A stretch of 64,000 nucleotides of DNA from PALSA-350 sp963834445 (GTDB lineage Bacteria > Acidobacteriota > Terriglobia > Terriglobales > Acidobacteriaceae). Below, piece after piece: positions 1 to 8,660 of this stretch. The stretch spans positions 1,364,001-1,428,000 of the forward strand of contig CAWIBU010000003.1 in assembly GCA_963834445.1 (NCBI GenBank), given 5' to 3'. A model generated the notes under the pieces. The model had not been told where the DNA came from. It worked only from the letters and a program-made list of their open reading frames with translations, and ran no database searches. The first letter of the stretch is position 1; every line of letters starts with the position of its first letter. A program made the position numbers and the translations under genes.

Positions 1-616
1 GGATGACAACGGGGAGGGTTACGGTTGCCCTCAAAAATTGCCAAGGGGATGGCTGAAAAGCAGGTCCCTCCACTTCGCTACCCCGAATTCCTGTCGAAGT
101 TGATGGCGCTGGCGAACTTCATGCGGCTTTCCTTAATGAAAGCCGCACACGTGGATCTGTCTGACATGGCGAAACAGGAATTCGGGTACGCTCTCTCGAA
201 AAACATTCCCAAGAAAGAGCATCCACACAGAGATCCCTCCACTACGCTGCGCTCCGGTCGGGATGACAAGGGGGGAAGGTGGCGCTTCCAGGGAGAGAAG
301 ATTGGCTGAACAGAAGCCGTTTTTCATCTCCTTGGGTGGGCCGCAGGCCCATGAAAACTCCGGTCGGGATGACAAATTTGTTTGGGAGACGGACTTAAAG
401 ATTTGCTTGAGGGACGGCTTAAACGCAAGCGCTCTGCTCCGACAGGAGAACCGATTGATTTGAATGCTCGAAGAACGGAAATCGCGTGGCCAGAAAGAAC
501 CGGCCGGCGAAGGATTTGGGAGGGCGCCGCGCGCCTCATCCCAGTCACGGGTATTGGTGACCGGGAGCGAGATGAGGGGCTGGTTTTCGGATGAGAGAGC
601 CGCTTTTTTGCCCCGC
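1..616. repeat. Repeat block downstream of infC
   Basis: No convincing gene is seen here. The block holds one 105-bp palindromic element (82-186), a second copy of the host repeat without the element (about 230-269), and decayed tails of the same repeat near 360-440. The ORFs that cross it only read through repeat DNA, and the same peptides recur wherever the repeat recurs. It lies where rpmI-rplT would follow infC in many bacteria, and neither gene is present. Confidence 0.75.
82..186 (+). mobile_element. 105-bp palindromic MITE-like element, copy A
   Basis: Outer 13-bp inverted repeats CCCGAATTCCTGT and ACAGGAATTCGGG bound the element. An inner hairpin, TGCGGCTTTC with GAAAGCCGCA at 122-147, sits in the middle. 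Five more copies of exactly 105 bp occur in this window (8249, 8556, 13854, 26013, 28811), all in this orientation. No transposase is encoded. It looks like a non-autonomous element or extended REP; that class is inferred. Confidence 0.75.
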
Positions 617-1225
617 CTACGATTGGGCGGACTGGGGTTGTTGGCCGACTAAACCGGGAGCCGGAGGCTTGGGGGCGGCAGGCTTCTTGGGTGGTTCTGC
701 CTTCTTGCCCGGGGCGAGAATCGCGTGCAGGGTGGTGCCTTCCATGCGCGGCATGAACTCGACAATGCCGGCGTCGCCCATATCCATGATCAGGCGGTTG
801 ATGATGGCGTAGCCGAGCTCACGATGGGCCATCTGACGGCCCTTGAAACGCAGCGAGGCCTTGACCTTGTCACCTTCACCCAGAAAGCGAACCGCCTGGT
901 TCTTCTTGGTCTGGTAATCATGCTCATCCACGGTCACAGAAAACTTGACTTCCTTGACCACGATGACTTTTTGCTTCTTGCGCGCCGCACGGTCGCTCTT
1001 GTCCTTCTCGTAAAGGAACTTGCCGTAATCCTGAATGCGGCAGACAGGGGGCTGAGCGGTTGGCGAAACCTCTACCAGGTCCAGGCCACGCTCGCGGGCT
1101 ATTTTCAAAGCTTCGAAGGGAGGCAGAATTCCGAGCTGTTCCCCGTTTTCGTCGATGACGCGGATTTCCCGCGCGCGAATTCTGTCGTTAATGCGGATAA
1201 AAGACTTGGCCGAACGCTTATCGAT
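617..1225 (-). CDS. infC: Translation initiation factor IF-3, probable AUC start
   Basis: IF-3 binds the 30S subunit, keeps 50S away and checks the start codon-initiator tRNA pairing. The protein has the family N-terminal domain (FIRINDRIRAREIRVID) and C-terminal domain (VKEVKFSVTVDEHDY, LRFKGRQMAHRELG), then a Pro/Ala/Lys-rich tail. No ATG, GTG or TTG lies upstream of the conserved N-terminal domain before the in-frame stop. An ATC codon at 1225-1223 follows GGAGG (1235-1231) by 5 nt and gives a 202-aa protein beginning (M)DKRSAKSF. E. coli infC begins at the rare codon AUU, which serves autoregulation, so an AUC start fits the family. The first conventional start, a TTG at 1108, would remove most of the N-terminal domain. 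The gene is 81 bp downstream of mtaB on the same strand, possibly co-transcribed. rpmI and rplT do not follow. Confidence 0.93.
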   Translation of the reverse strand: MDKRSAKSFIRINDRIRAREIRVIDENGEQLGILPPFEALKIARERGLDLVEVSPTAQPPVCRIQDYGKFLYEKDKSDRAARKKQKVIVVKEVKFSVTVDEHDYQTKKNQAVRFLGEGDKVKASLRFKGRQMAHRELGYAIINRLIMDMGDAGIVEFMPRMEGTTLHAILAPGKKAEPPKKPAAPKPPAPGLVGQQPQSAQS

Positions 1226-1306
1226 GGTTTCCTCCGGAAACGAGAGACGGAAGGCCCCTCAAATAAAGCATAGCATTCCAAGACACCGAACCGGAAGAAC
1301 CTTCCG

Positions 1307-2647
1307 TCAGGGCAGCACACGTCCAGTCAAGCCGGTGTCCGTAAGTCCTGTAACCAGCGCGCGGACACTCTGGTTGGCCGCAAATTTCCCCCGCAGCCGC
1401 ACCTCCAGAAAATTGTCGGTCAGCGCCGGAGTGGCCATCGGCTGCCCGGAATGCAGGGTAACCGCCGGCAATACGCGGCCCACAAATCCCTGGCGAAAGC
1501 TACGATTCTTACCGGCAATGAGTTCCCGCAGGCGTGCCATGCGCTCGGCGACGACACCCTGGGGCACGGGATGTTCCGTGGCAAGCTGCCAGGCCCTGGT
1601 TCCCGGACGAGGGGAAAACGGAAACAGATGCAGGTAGGTGAGGGGCTGAGCAGCAATGAAGGCGAAACTCTCCGCAAACAAAGCATCGCTCTCCCCCGGG
1701 AAGCCCACCATGACATCGGCGCCGATGGCCGCGTCTGGCAGGCGCTCGCGAATCAGACGCAATTTCTCGGCATAGTGCCAGGGCCGATAGCGACGGTGCA
1801 TGGCACGCAGGATAGCGTCGGATCCGGATTGCAAGGGCAGATGGGCGTGGCGTGCCAGGCGGCCTTCTGCGTCCCCAAACAGGGCCAGCAACCGGGGCGT
1901 CCAGTCCATCGGTTCGATTGAGCTCAGCCGCAGCCTGGGCAAAGTGGTTCGCTGCAGGATGGCGCTCACCAGCTCTTCGAGGGTGCTGGACGGCGTCAAA
2001 TCTCTGCCCCAGCGGCCGAGGTTGATGCCGGAGAGCACAAGTTCGGTGCCACCCCCGGCGGCAAACGCCTGCACCTCGCGCAGGCAGGCCTCGAGAGGCA
2101 GGGAACGGCTGTGGCCGCGGGTGGCGGGGATGATACAGAAGGAGCAGCGGTTTCCGCAGCCATCCTGCACCTTGAGGTTGGGCCGCGTCTGCCCGCCGGC
2201 GGCGCTTTCTGGGCGCCAGCCACCTGCGGGCATGGCGAGCTCGGAGTGGGCAAACGTGTCGTCTACATACACTGCGGGGGACTGCAGCGCCGCCAGCGGC
2301 ACAAACGCTGCCGCCTGCTGCGCCATCTCCGGAACGAACGCCTTGTGGCTATTGCCTATGACTGCGTGGACACCCGCCAGGGCAGCAACCTCAGCCGGCG
2401 CGCGCTGCGCATAACAGCCGGTCACCACGATGCGCGCGTGGGGATTTTGCCGGTGCACACGGCGTAGAAAAGCGCGCGCGGTTTTATCGGCCTGGGCGGT
2501 GACGCTGCAGGTATTGGCCACGATCACATCGGCTTGTTCCGGGCTGCAGGCGGGCGTCAAGCCGCGGTGGCGCAACTCGGCGCTGATGATTTCGCCGTCG
2601 GCGCGGCTGGCACGGCAGCCAAAGTTCTCAACGTGGTATTCTGCCAC
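1307..2647 (-). CDS. mtaB: tRNA t6A37 methylthiotransferase, MiaB-like
   Basis: A radical-SAM methylthiotransferase of 446 aa, expected to convert t6A37 of tRNA to ms2t6A. The N-terminal UPF0004 domain carries the three cysteines of the auxiliary 4Fe-4S cluster (C11 in FGCRAS, C47 in NTCSVT, C78 in GCYAQ). The radical-SAM motif CGNRCSFC (C164, C168, C171) follows, then a C-terminal TRAM-like region. The spacing and the NTCSVT motif favour MtaB over MiaB or RimO, but the substrate is assigned by family only. It is divergent from the response regulator at 2698 with 50 bp between them, and lies upstream of infC on the same strand. Confidence 0.9.
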   Translation of the reverse strand: MAEYHVENFGCRASRADGEIISAELRHRGLTPACSPEQADVIVANTCSVTAQADKTARAFLRRVHRQNPHARIVVTGCYAQRAPAEVAALAGVHAVIGNSHKAFVPEMAQQAAAFVPLAALQSPAVYVDDTFAHSELAMPAGGWRPESAAGGQTRPNLKVQDGCGNRCSFCIIPATRGHSRSLPLEACLREVQAFAAGGGTELVLSGINLGRWGRDLTPSSTLEELVSAILQRTTLPRLRLSSIEPMDWTPRLLALFGDAEGRLARHAHLPLQSGSDAILRAMHRRYRPWHYAEKLRLIRERLPDAAIGADVMVGFPGESDALFAESFAFIAAQPLTYLHLFPFSPRPGTRAWQLATEHPVPQGVVAERMARLRELIAGKNRSFRQGFVGRVLPAVTLHSGQPMATPALTDNFLEVRLRGKFAANQSVRALVTGLTDTGLTGRVLP

Positions 2648-2697
2648 GTTGTCAGTCTAGAGCAAGCACCTGGCTGGCGTACCCGGAGTTTTTCCCC

Positions 2698-3165
2698 ATG
2701 AAACGTCGTATTCTTCTCGTCGATGACGAACTCGCAATCCTGCTTACCCTCAAGGCTGTGTTGGAAATGAACGACTTCGAGGTGGAAACGGCGGCTTCTG
2801 CGCGCGAGGCCCGGACGAAACTGAAGGCAAGCACCTTCCACATGGTCATTACGGACATGCGCATGGAGAACGAATTTGCCGGGCTAGAGGTAGTTCGGGC
2901 GGCCAAGCAGGCACACTATCAGCCGGCGGTCGCGATGCTGACGGCTTTCCCTGTCGCAGGCTCCGAGTGGCGCGACGAAGGCATGGACGAGATGCTGGTA
3001 AAGCCCATGAACATCATGAACCTCTTGCGCCAGATCGAAGCCCTGCTCGTGACGCATGAAGACAAGAAGCAAAAGGCGCTGGCGCCCAAAGCCAGCCCGT
3101 CCGCGCGCACGCCGGCGAAGACGGCTGGACGAAGCGCGACCCGCAAGCCGGCAGCAGCCAACTGA
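2698..3165 (+). CDS. Single-domain response regulator with basic tail
   Basis: A CheY-like receiver domain occupies residues 4-120: acidic pair D9/D10 (LVDDE), phosphoacceptor D53 (VITDMRM), switch T82 and K102 (LVKPMN). There is no output domain. Instead residues 122-155 form a Lys/Pro/Ala/Arg-rich, probably disordered tail that could bind nucleic acid or a partner. No histidine kinase is nearby, so the partner is unknown. The gene is divergent from mtaB and followed by the convergent zinc-ribbon gene. Confidence 0.88.
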   Translation: MKRRILLVDDELAILLTLKAVLEMNDFEVETAASAREARTKLKASTFHMVITDMRMENEFAGLEVVRAAKQAHYQPAVAMLTAFPVAGSEWRDEGMDEMLVKPMNIMNLLRQIEALLVTHEDKKQKALAPKASPSARTPAKTAGRSATRKPAAAN

Positions 3166-3239
3166 GCACACAAAAAGGCAAAACGGATGCAAGGCGCTCT
3201 TAGCGGGAACGCCTTGCCTTGTCTGTGACGGTAGCTCGT

Positions 3240-3554
3240 CTAAGAAGCGGCGCTGACGGCTACGGAAGCTGGAAGCGGGGGCCGTCGCTGCTGGAAGCAT
3301 GACCGGCAAAGCACCGGGCGACCCTGGGTGGGCTTAAAGGGAACGGTGGTTTCGGTGGCACACTCCGAACAAACTGTCCGGGTTTCTGTGCGCACGCCGT
3401 TGCCGGTTCCCGCCACACGCTTGATTTTGCACTGTTTGCACCGCTTTGGATCGTTCTTGAATTGCTTATCGTGAAAGAACAGTTGTTCGCCGGCGGTAAA
3501 GACAAAGTCATTACCACAATCAGAACATTTCAGTATCTTGTCGATGAAATCCAT
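3240..3554 (-). CDS. Zinc-ribbon protein with CxxC-x17-CxxC motif
   Basis: A 104-aa protein with four CxxC knuckles: C10/C13, C39/C42, C62/C65 and C83/C86. The first two, with FVFTAGEQLFFHDK between them, match the probable zinc-ribbon domain called zf-trcl. The last two are separated by exactly 17 residues, as in the CxxC-x17-CxxC family. It should bind two zinc ions; its role is unknown. The start is the ATG at 3554, which follows a G-rich Shine-Dalgarno run by 7 nt; the longer reading frame begins upstream without family similarity. Confidence 0.8.
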   Translation of the reverse strand: MDFIDKILKCSDCGNDFVFTAGEQLFFHDKQFKNDPKRCKQCKIKRVAGTGNGVRTETRTVCSECATETTVPFKPTQGRPVLCRSCFQQRRPPLPASVAVSAAS

Positions 3555-3744
3555 TACGCGTCCCCCCGAGCATGCCTTGGAATTTTTCAGTATTCCGTCG
3601 ACGAATCGCTGGATTGGCATCGTGTCACCAAGCAGCTTGATTCATCTGTTTCGACAAATTTCCTCACATTCGCCAGATCGGGAATGAGAGGGGAAATGAT
3701 GCGGTACAAACCTCGTTTCACAAATTCATGAAGAGTGCGGGATT

Positions 3745-3781
3745 GCCGGCTTACCGAATACTAAAAACGCGGTAAGCCGGC
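3745..3781 (-). terminator. Hairpin terminator of rpsU
   Basis: A perfect 12-bp stem (GCCGGCTTACCG with CGGTAAGCCGGC) and a 13-nt loop begin 11 nt past the rpsU stop. There is no strong T-run on the minus strand, so it may act as an RNA-stabilising or Rho-assisted end. Confidence 0.6.
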
Positions 3782-3791
3782 GATTGCAGGG

Positions 3792-3989
3792 TTAGTCCTG
3801 CTCTTTTCTAGCTTTCTTACGATTCCGCTTGCGCGCCAGCGCTTCTTTTACACGACGGCGCTCGCCGGGCTTCAGGTAAAAGGAGTGTCGTTTCACTTCC
3901 TTAATGATGTCTTCCTGCTGAACCTTACGCTTAAACCGGCGCAATGCATTTTCAAGCGGCTCGCCTTCTTGCACGCGAACCTCTGCCAA
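3792..3989 (-). CDS. rpsU: 30S ribosomal protein S21
   Basis: A short, strongly basic protein with the S21 signature RRFKRKVQ, KRHSFYLKPGERRR and a KR-rich end. S21 helps the 30S subunit recognise mRNA leaders. The family normally begins with a sequence like MAEVRVQEGEPLENAL, which fits the TTG start at 3989 preceded by GGAGG about 10 nt upstream and gives 65 aa. An ATG at 4010 in the same frame would add seven residues but lacks a good Shine-Dalgarno. It is a single gene with its own hairpin downstream and is divergent from the carbonic anhydrase. Confidence 0.93.
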   Translation of the reverse strand: MAEVRVQEGEPLENALRRFKRKVQQEDIIKEVKRHSFYLKPGERRRVKEALARKRNRKKARKEQD

Positions 3990-4112
3990 ATGAACCACAC
4001 CTCCAAACATCCCAATTGGGTTCTATAAGCTTACGTTACCTTTGAGGTGTGGAGTCAAGCTTAATCATCCGTTTACATTGCATTTTTCCTGAGCTACCAG
4101 GAGGGGTTTCAC

Positions 4113-4640
4113 ATGGTACGGTCCTACCTCGGTCATAGCCCAGTCATCCCCGCGTCCTGCTACGTCGATGTTTCCGCGCAGATTTTGGGCGAGGTGGCGC
4201 TGGGCGAACACAGCAGCGTGTGGATGAATGCCGTCCTGCGCGGCGATGTGCATTCCATTCGCTTGGGCGCGAACAGCAATGTGCAGGATTGCGCTGTTTT
4301 GCACGGAATGCGGTACAAATATGCGGTCGAAGTGGGCGATTGGGTCACTATCGGCCATAATGCGACGGTTCACGGGTGCGTGATTGAAGATGCGTGCCTG
4401 ATCGGGATGGGCGCGACCATTCTGAATAATGCGCGCATCGGCGAAGGCTCGATCATTGCCGCCGGCGCGGTTGTTCCGGAGAACACGGTTGTGCCGGCGA
4501 ATACGCTCTGGGCCGGTGTGCCGGCCAAAGAGCGGCGTCCGCTGGGCGCGCAGGATCGCGAGGCGATTCTGCAGTATGCGCGCAATTACGTGGATTACAC
4601 GGCGACTTATCTTAGAGAAAGCCAAACTTGGCCTGGATGA
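4113..4640 (+). CDS. Gamma-class carbonic anhydrase, left-handed beta-helix
   Basis: A 175-aa hexapeptide-repeat protein of the gamma-carbonic anhydrase/PaaY/YrdA family. The three metal-binding histidines expected at trimer interfaces are present as H64 (VLHG), H82 and H87 (GHNATVHG). The residues after the last coil, NTLWAGVPAKERR, are typical of the family. The start follows GGAGG by 8 nt. Many relatives are uncharacterised, so CO2 hydration is plausible but unproven. It appears to be monocistronic. Confidence 0.88.
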   Translation: MVRSYLGHSPVIPASCYVDVSAQILGEVALGEHSSVWMNAVLRGDVHSIRLGANSNVQDCAVLHGMRYKYAVEVGDWVTIGHNATVHGCVIEDACLIGMGATILNNARIGEGSIIAAGAVVPENTVVPANTLWAGVPAKERRPLGAQDREAILQYARNYVDYTATYLRESQTWPG

Positions 4641-4990
4641 GCTGGATGGGGCGCCCCGCGAAGTGTCAAAGTGGTGCGTGGTTAGCGTGCTAATTCCCTC
4701 GTGGAGGGATCGAGGGCTGATCGAGAACTCAGTCTTCTGAAGGGTACGGGCTGCACAGCCTGAGGAAAAACTCTGTGCCGGGCGGGAAAAACGTACCGCA
4801 GGGGCTAAAGCCCTACGTATTTTCAATTATTTATGGCCCGACTAAAGTCGTGCCCTGATACAAAACAGGGTTTATTCCCCCAGCCTAAGCTAATGGCTTG
4901 TTCTACGTACGGGCTACGCGCTGCGGGGCGGGGACAGACTAGAGAGGCGTGAGTCTGTATTCTTGTAAGTAGTTGGATACTTCGGCACGT
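4641..4990. repeat. Intergenic gap with decayed palindromic repeats
   Basis: 350 bp without a gene. It holds pieces of the repeat that carries the motifs GGGTACGGGCT and GGGGCTAAAGCCCTACG, a degenerate relative of the inverted-repeat elements near 20.97 and 39.58 kb. No clear hisS promoter was identified. Confidence 0.55.
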
Positions 4991-6316
4991 ATGAGCATTT
5001 TGCACGCGATTCGAGGCACCCGGGACCTGCTGCCACCGGAAACTGAACTCTGGAATCACATCGAGGCCTCGGTACGGCGCATTTTTGAGCGCTATTCCTT
5101 CGGTGAAATTCGTACGCCCATTTTCGAGGACACACAGCTGTTCTCTCGCGGCGTGGGGGAGGAAACGGACATCGTTTCCAAAGAGATGTATACCTTCACA
5201 CCGGCAGCCGACCCTCCCCGGCAAGGGAGAACCCCGACGGAACCGCAGTCGCTGACCCTGCGCCCGGAGAATACCGCGGGCGTGGTCCGGGCTTATATCG
5301 AGCACAAGCTGGGCGAAACCGGCCAGCTGCAAAAGCTTTACTACATCGGGCCGCAGTTCCGCCGCGAACGGCCGCAAAAGGGCCGGTATCGCCAGTTTTA
5401 CCAAATCGGCGCCGAGGTGATCGGTCCGCCCAGCGCGGGGAGCGAGTCCCCGCTACGCGATGCGGAAGTGCTGGAGATGCTCGCCACGCTGCTCAATGAG
5501 CTGGGGATTACGGGTTGGAAGCTGCTGCTGAATTCGGTTGGCTCGGCCACCGATCGGCCGCGCTATATTGCGACTCTGCGGGCGGCGCTGGAGCCGGTTG
5601 TTCCCAGCATGTGCGCGGATTGCCAGCGCCGGGCGGTGACGAACCCCCTGCGGGTGCTCGATTGCAAGCACCCGGAAGACCAGCCCATCATCGCTACCCT
5701 GCCGCGCATCTGGGACTCGCTCGACGAAGGCTCGAAAGAACATTTTGCTTCTGTTTGCTCAGCGCTCGACGCATGCGGGGTGCCCTATGAGCACGACCAT
5801 CGCCTGGTGCGCGGCCTCGATTACTACACCCGGACCACGTTCGAATTCGTGCAGGTGGATGCGGCGCTCGGGGCCCAGAACGCGCTGCTGGGCGGCGGCC
5901 GCTACGACGGCTTGTCAGAGGCGATCGGCGGCCCCAAGGCGCCCGGCATTGGCTTTGCCATGGGTGAGGACAGGCTGGTGCTGGCGCTCGAAGCCCAGAG
6001 CAGCCCCTCTGCGCGTTTGGCCGCCGGCTACATTGCGCCGCTGGGCGAGCGCATGAACGCCGCGGCGCTGGTGCTGGCCAAGGAACTGCGCTCAAACGGT
6101 TTACAGATCGAGCTGGGGGACGGCTCGTTTCGCTTGAAGAAATCGTTCGAGGCGGCCAACAAACTAGCGCGCGCCATCGTGATTCTGGGCGAAGATGAAC
6201 TCACCTCCGGTATCTTGACGGTGAAGCACTTTGCCACCGGGGACCAGTTCAAGGTCCCGCGCGGGCAACTCAGCGATAAGCTCGCCGCGCTCCCTCCCAC
6301 TTCAACTTCAGATTAG
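4991..6316 (+). CDS. hisS: Histidyl-tRNA synthetase
   Basis: A class II aminoacyl-tRNA synthetase of 441 aa that charges tRNA-His. It opens with RGTRDLLPPE, the usual HisRS N-terminus, and has motif 2 (QFRRERPQKGRYRQFYQ). The histidine-specific signatures LVRGLDYYTRT (around residue 270) and GGGRYDGL (around 300) precede a C-terminal anticodon-binding domain. The ATG at 4991 is preferred because it places the conserved N-terminus normally; a TTG at 4973 would add six residues. aspS follows after 11 bp, so the two are likely co-transcribed. Confidence 0.96.
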   Translation: MSILHAIRGTRDLLPPETELWNHIEASVRRIFERYSFGEIRTPIFEDTQLFSRGVGEETDIVSKEMYTFTPAADPPRQGRTPTEPQSLTLRPENTAGVVRAYIEHKLGETGQLQKLYYIGPQFRRERPQKGRYRQFYQIGAEVIGPPSAGSESPLRDAEVLEMLATLLNELGITGWKLLLNSVGSATDRPRYIATLRAALEPVVPSMCADCQRRAVTNPLRVLDCKHPEDQPIIATLPRIWDSLDEGSKEHFASVCSALDACGVPYEHDHRLVRGLDYYTRTTFEFVQVDAALGAQNALLGGGRYDGLSEAIGGPKAPGIGFAMGEDRLVLALEAQSSPSARLAAGYIAPLGERMNAAALVLAKELRSNGLQIELGDGSFRLKKSFEAANKLARAIVILGEDELTSGILTVKHFATGDQFKVPRGQLSDKLAALPPTSTSD

Positions 6317-6327
6317 GACAATCCGCA

Positions 6328-8208
6328 TTGCTCGACTTTTTAGGCACACTAAAGCGCTCTCAAACTTGTGGGGAGCTACGCGCGCAGCAGGCCGGTAGTG
6401 AGGTCACCCTGATGGGGTGGGTGAACCGGCGGCGCGATCACGGCAACCTGATCTTTCTCGATCTGCGCGACCGCACGGGCATTACACAGATCGTGCTGGA
6501 CAAGGATCTGACCCCCGAAGGCCACGCGAAAGCCGAACATGTTCGGCCGGAATATGTGGTGGCGGTGGTGGGCAAAGTTCGTCTGCGCAGCAAAGAGGTC
6601 ATCAACCCCAAGATGGCGACGGGCGAAATCGAGGTCGCGGCGGAACAGCTGCTGGTGTTGAACGACTCCAAGGTGGCGCCGTTTTCGCCGGCGGAGGACG
6701 CGATCGCGAACGAGGAGTTGCGCCTGAAGTATCGCTATATCGATCTGCGGCGGCAACAGATGCAGCAGAATTTTGAGCTCCGCCACAAGATCACGCGGGC
6801 GGTGCGGGAGAGTTTGTCGAGTCAGGGTTTTCTGGAAATTGAGACCCCGTTCATGACCCGTTCGACGCCGGAAGGCGCGCGCGATTACCTGGTCCCCAGC
6901 CGGGTGCATGGCGGGCAGTTTTATGCGCTGCCGCAATCGCCGCAGTTGTTTAAACAGATCCTCATGATCTCGGGGTTCGACCGCTATTTTCAGATTGCCC
7001 GCTGCTTCCGGGATGAGGATCTGCGCGCCGACCGGCAGCCGGAGTTTACCCAGATCGATCTGGAGATGTCGTTCGTGCGCCAGGAAGATGTGTTCCAGGT
7101 GGTGGAGACGTTTCTGCGCGAGGCCTTCGCCGCGGTGGGGGTTGGGCTGCCCACGCCGTTCCCGCGAATCACCTACGACGAATCGATGCGCCGTTATGGG
7201 ATCGATAAGCCGGACCTGCGCATGCCCGGGTTGACGGATGTCCGTTGTGCATTCAGCGAGGAAGAATTACAGGCGCTGGCCATCGATGCGACGCTGCCCA
7301 TGGTGGTGGTGTGCATTCCGCGTGTGGGCGAACTGTCGCGCAAGGAACGCGACAACAACCGGCCTTTTTTCGATAACAGCAAGGGCGCGAAACTGATCGA
7401 TGACTGGAAGCGGCTGGAGAAGAGCTTTCCCGAAGCAGTGGCCAAAATGCGCGCACTGGCGCCGGCGAAGATTGAAGGCGAAGCCGAAGATTTGCTGTTG
7501 CTGGTCGCCGGGGACGCAACCACCCATGTGCAGGCGAGCGACACCAAAGCGCACGGGCACCTTTCAGAGCGCGAGATCGCGGTTTATTCGGCGGCCGGCA
7601 ATTTGCGGGTGGAGTTGGCGCGGCGTTACGCGGACCGGCATGGCGCTTCCACGCTTACCGATGAGGTGGTGGCTTCGCCGGAGCGACTGTTGGGAAAACA
7701 GATTGCAGGCGACGTCGCGTTCCGGCCCATCTGGGTTACGGACTTCCCTATGTTCGAGTTTGATAAAGAGTCGCAGCGCTGGCTGCCGGCACACCACCCG
7801 TTTACTTCGCCCCATGAGGAAGACATGGAGAGGCTGGTTTCTGATCCTGCGTCGGTGCGGGCCCGCTACTACGATCTGGCGATGAACGGGCTGGAGTTGG
7901 GATCGGGTTCGATTCGTATCCACCGGCAGGATGTGCAGCAGGAGATTTTTCGCGCGCTGGGCATGAGCGAAGAAGAGGCGCGGTCGCGTTTTGGGTTCTT
8001 CCTCGAAGCGCTTACCTATGGCACGCCACCGCACGGTGGCATCGCGTTGGGGTTGGACCGAATCGCTATGATTTTGGCCGGGGCACAGAGCCTGCGCGAA
8101 GTGATTGCGTTTCCGAAGACGGCCAGGGCTATCGACCTGATGGTCGATGCACCCACGCCGGTCAGCGTGCAGCAGCTCAAGGAATTGCATATCAGGACGA
8201 CGGGCTAG
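6328..8208 (+). CDS. aspS: Aspartyl-tRNA synthetase, bacterial type
   Basis: 626 aa. It has an N-terminal OB-fold anticodon domain (GWVNRRRDHGNLIFLDLRD) and class II motif 2 (CFRDEDLRADRQPEFTQID, near residue 226). The bacterial GAD insertion domain occupies the middle, and motif 3 (GIALGLDRIAMIL) lies near 570. The start is TTG, 11 bp after the hisS stop, with only a weak Shine-Dalgarno. Whether it also makes Asp-tRNA-Asn for the transamidase route cannot be read from this window. Confidence 0.96.
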   Translation: MLDFLGTLKRSQTCGELRAQQAGSEVTLMGWVNRRRDHGNLIFLDLRDRTGITQIVLDKDLTPEGHAKAEHVRPEYVVAVVGKVRLRSKEVINPKMATGEIEVAAEQLLVLNDSKVAPFSPAEDAIANEELRLKYRYIDLRRQQMQQNFELRHKITRAVRESLSSQGFLEIETPFMTRSTPEGARDYLVPSRVHGGQFYALPQSPQLFKQILMISGFDRYFQIARCFRDEDLRADRQPEFTQIDLEMSFVRQEDVFQVVETFLREAFAAVGVGLPTPFPRITYDESMRRYGIDKPDLRMPGLTDVRCAFSEEELQALAIDATLPMVVVCIPRVGELSRKERDNNRPFFDNSKGAKLIDDWKRLEKSFPEAVAKMRALAPAKIEGEAEDLLLLVAGDATTHVQASDTKAHGHLSEREIAVYSAAGNLRVELARRYADRHGASTLTDEVVASPERLLGKQIAGDVAFRPIWVTDFPMFEFDKESQRWLPAHHPFTSPHEEDMERLVSDPASVRARYYDLAMNGLELGSGSIRIHRQDVQQEIFRALGMSEEEARSRFGFFLEALTYGTPPHGGIALGLDRIAMILAGAQSLREVIAFPKTARAIDLMVDAPTPVSVQQLKELHIRTTG

Positions 8209-8248
8209 TACAGAGGAGAGGAAAAGCAGGTCCCTCCACTTCGCTACC

Positions 8249-8353
8249 CCCGAATTCCTGTCGAGGTTGGTGGCGCTGGCGAACTTCATGCGGCTTTCCT
8301 TAATGAAAGCCGCACACGCGGATCTATCTGACGTAGCGAAACAGGAATTCGGG
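8249..8353 (+). mobile_element. 105-bp palindromic element, copy B
   Basis: Perfect 13-bp terminal inverted repeats and the inner TGCGGCTTTC hairpin. The element sits inside the host repeat between TTCGCTAC on the left and TACGCTACGG on the right. Confidence 0.8.
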
Positions 8354-8555
8354 TACGCTACGGTCGGGATGACAAATTTGTTTGGGGGGACGGGTTTAAA
8401 AGCAAGCGCTCACCGCGTTCATTCCATCCTTAACTTGCCGACTGGCGAGTCGGCTCCTCCCAATGAACAAAATGGCTGGGGCCGGATTTGCGAGCTCACT
8501 TGGAGGGCCTTGGTTTGGGGGAAAGGCGCACCGCAGATCCCTCCACTACGCTACC

Positions 8556-8660
8556 CCCGAATTCCTGTCGAGGTTGGTGGCGCTGGCGAACTTCATGCGG
8601 CTTTCCTTAATGAAAGCCGCACACGCGGATCTGTCTGACGTAGCGAAACAGGAATTCGGG
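8556..8660 (+). mobile_element. 105-bp palindromic element, copy C
   Basis: Nearly identical to copy B, with a single-base difference visible (GATCTGTCTG against GATCTATCTG), and again set in a host repeat unit. The near identity of adjacent units suggests recent tandem duplication or gene conversion. Confidence 0.8.
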
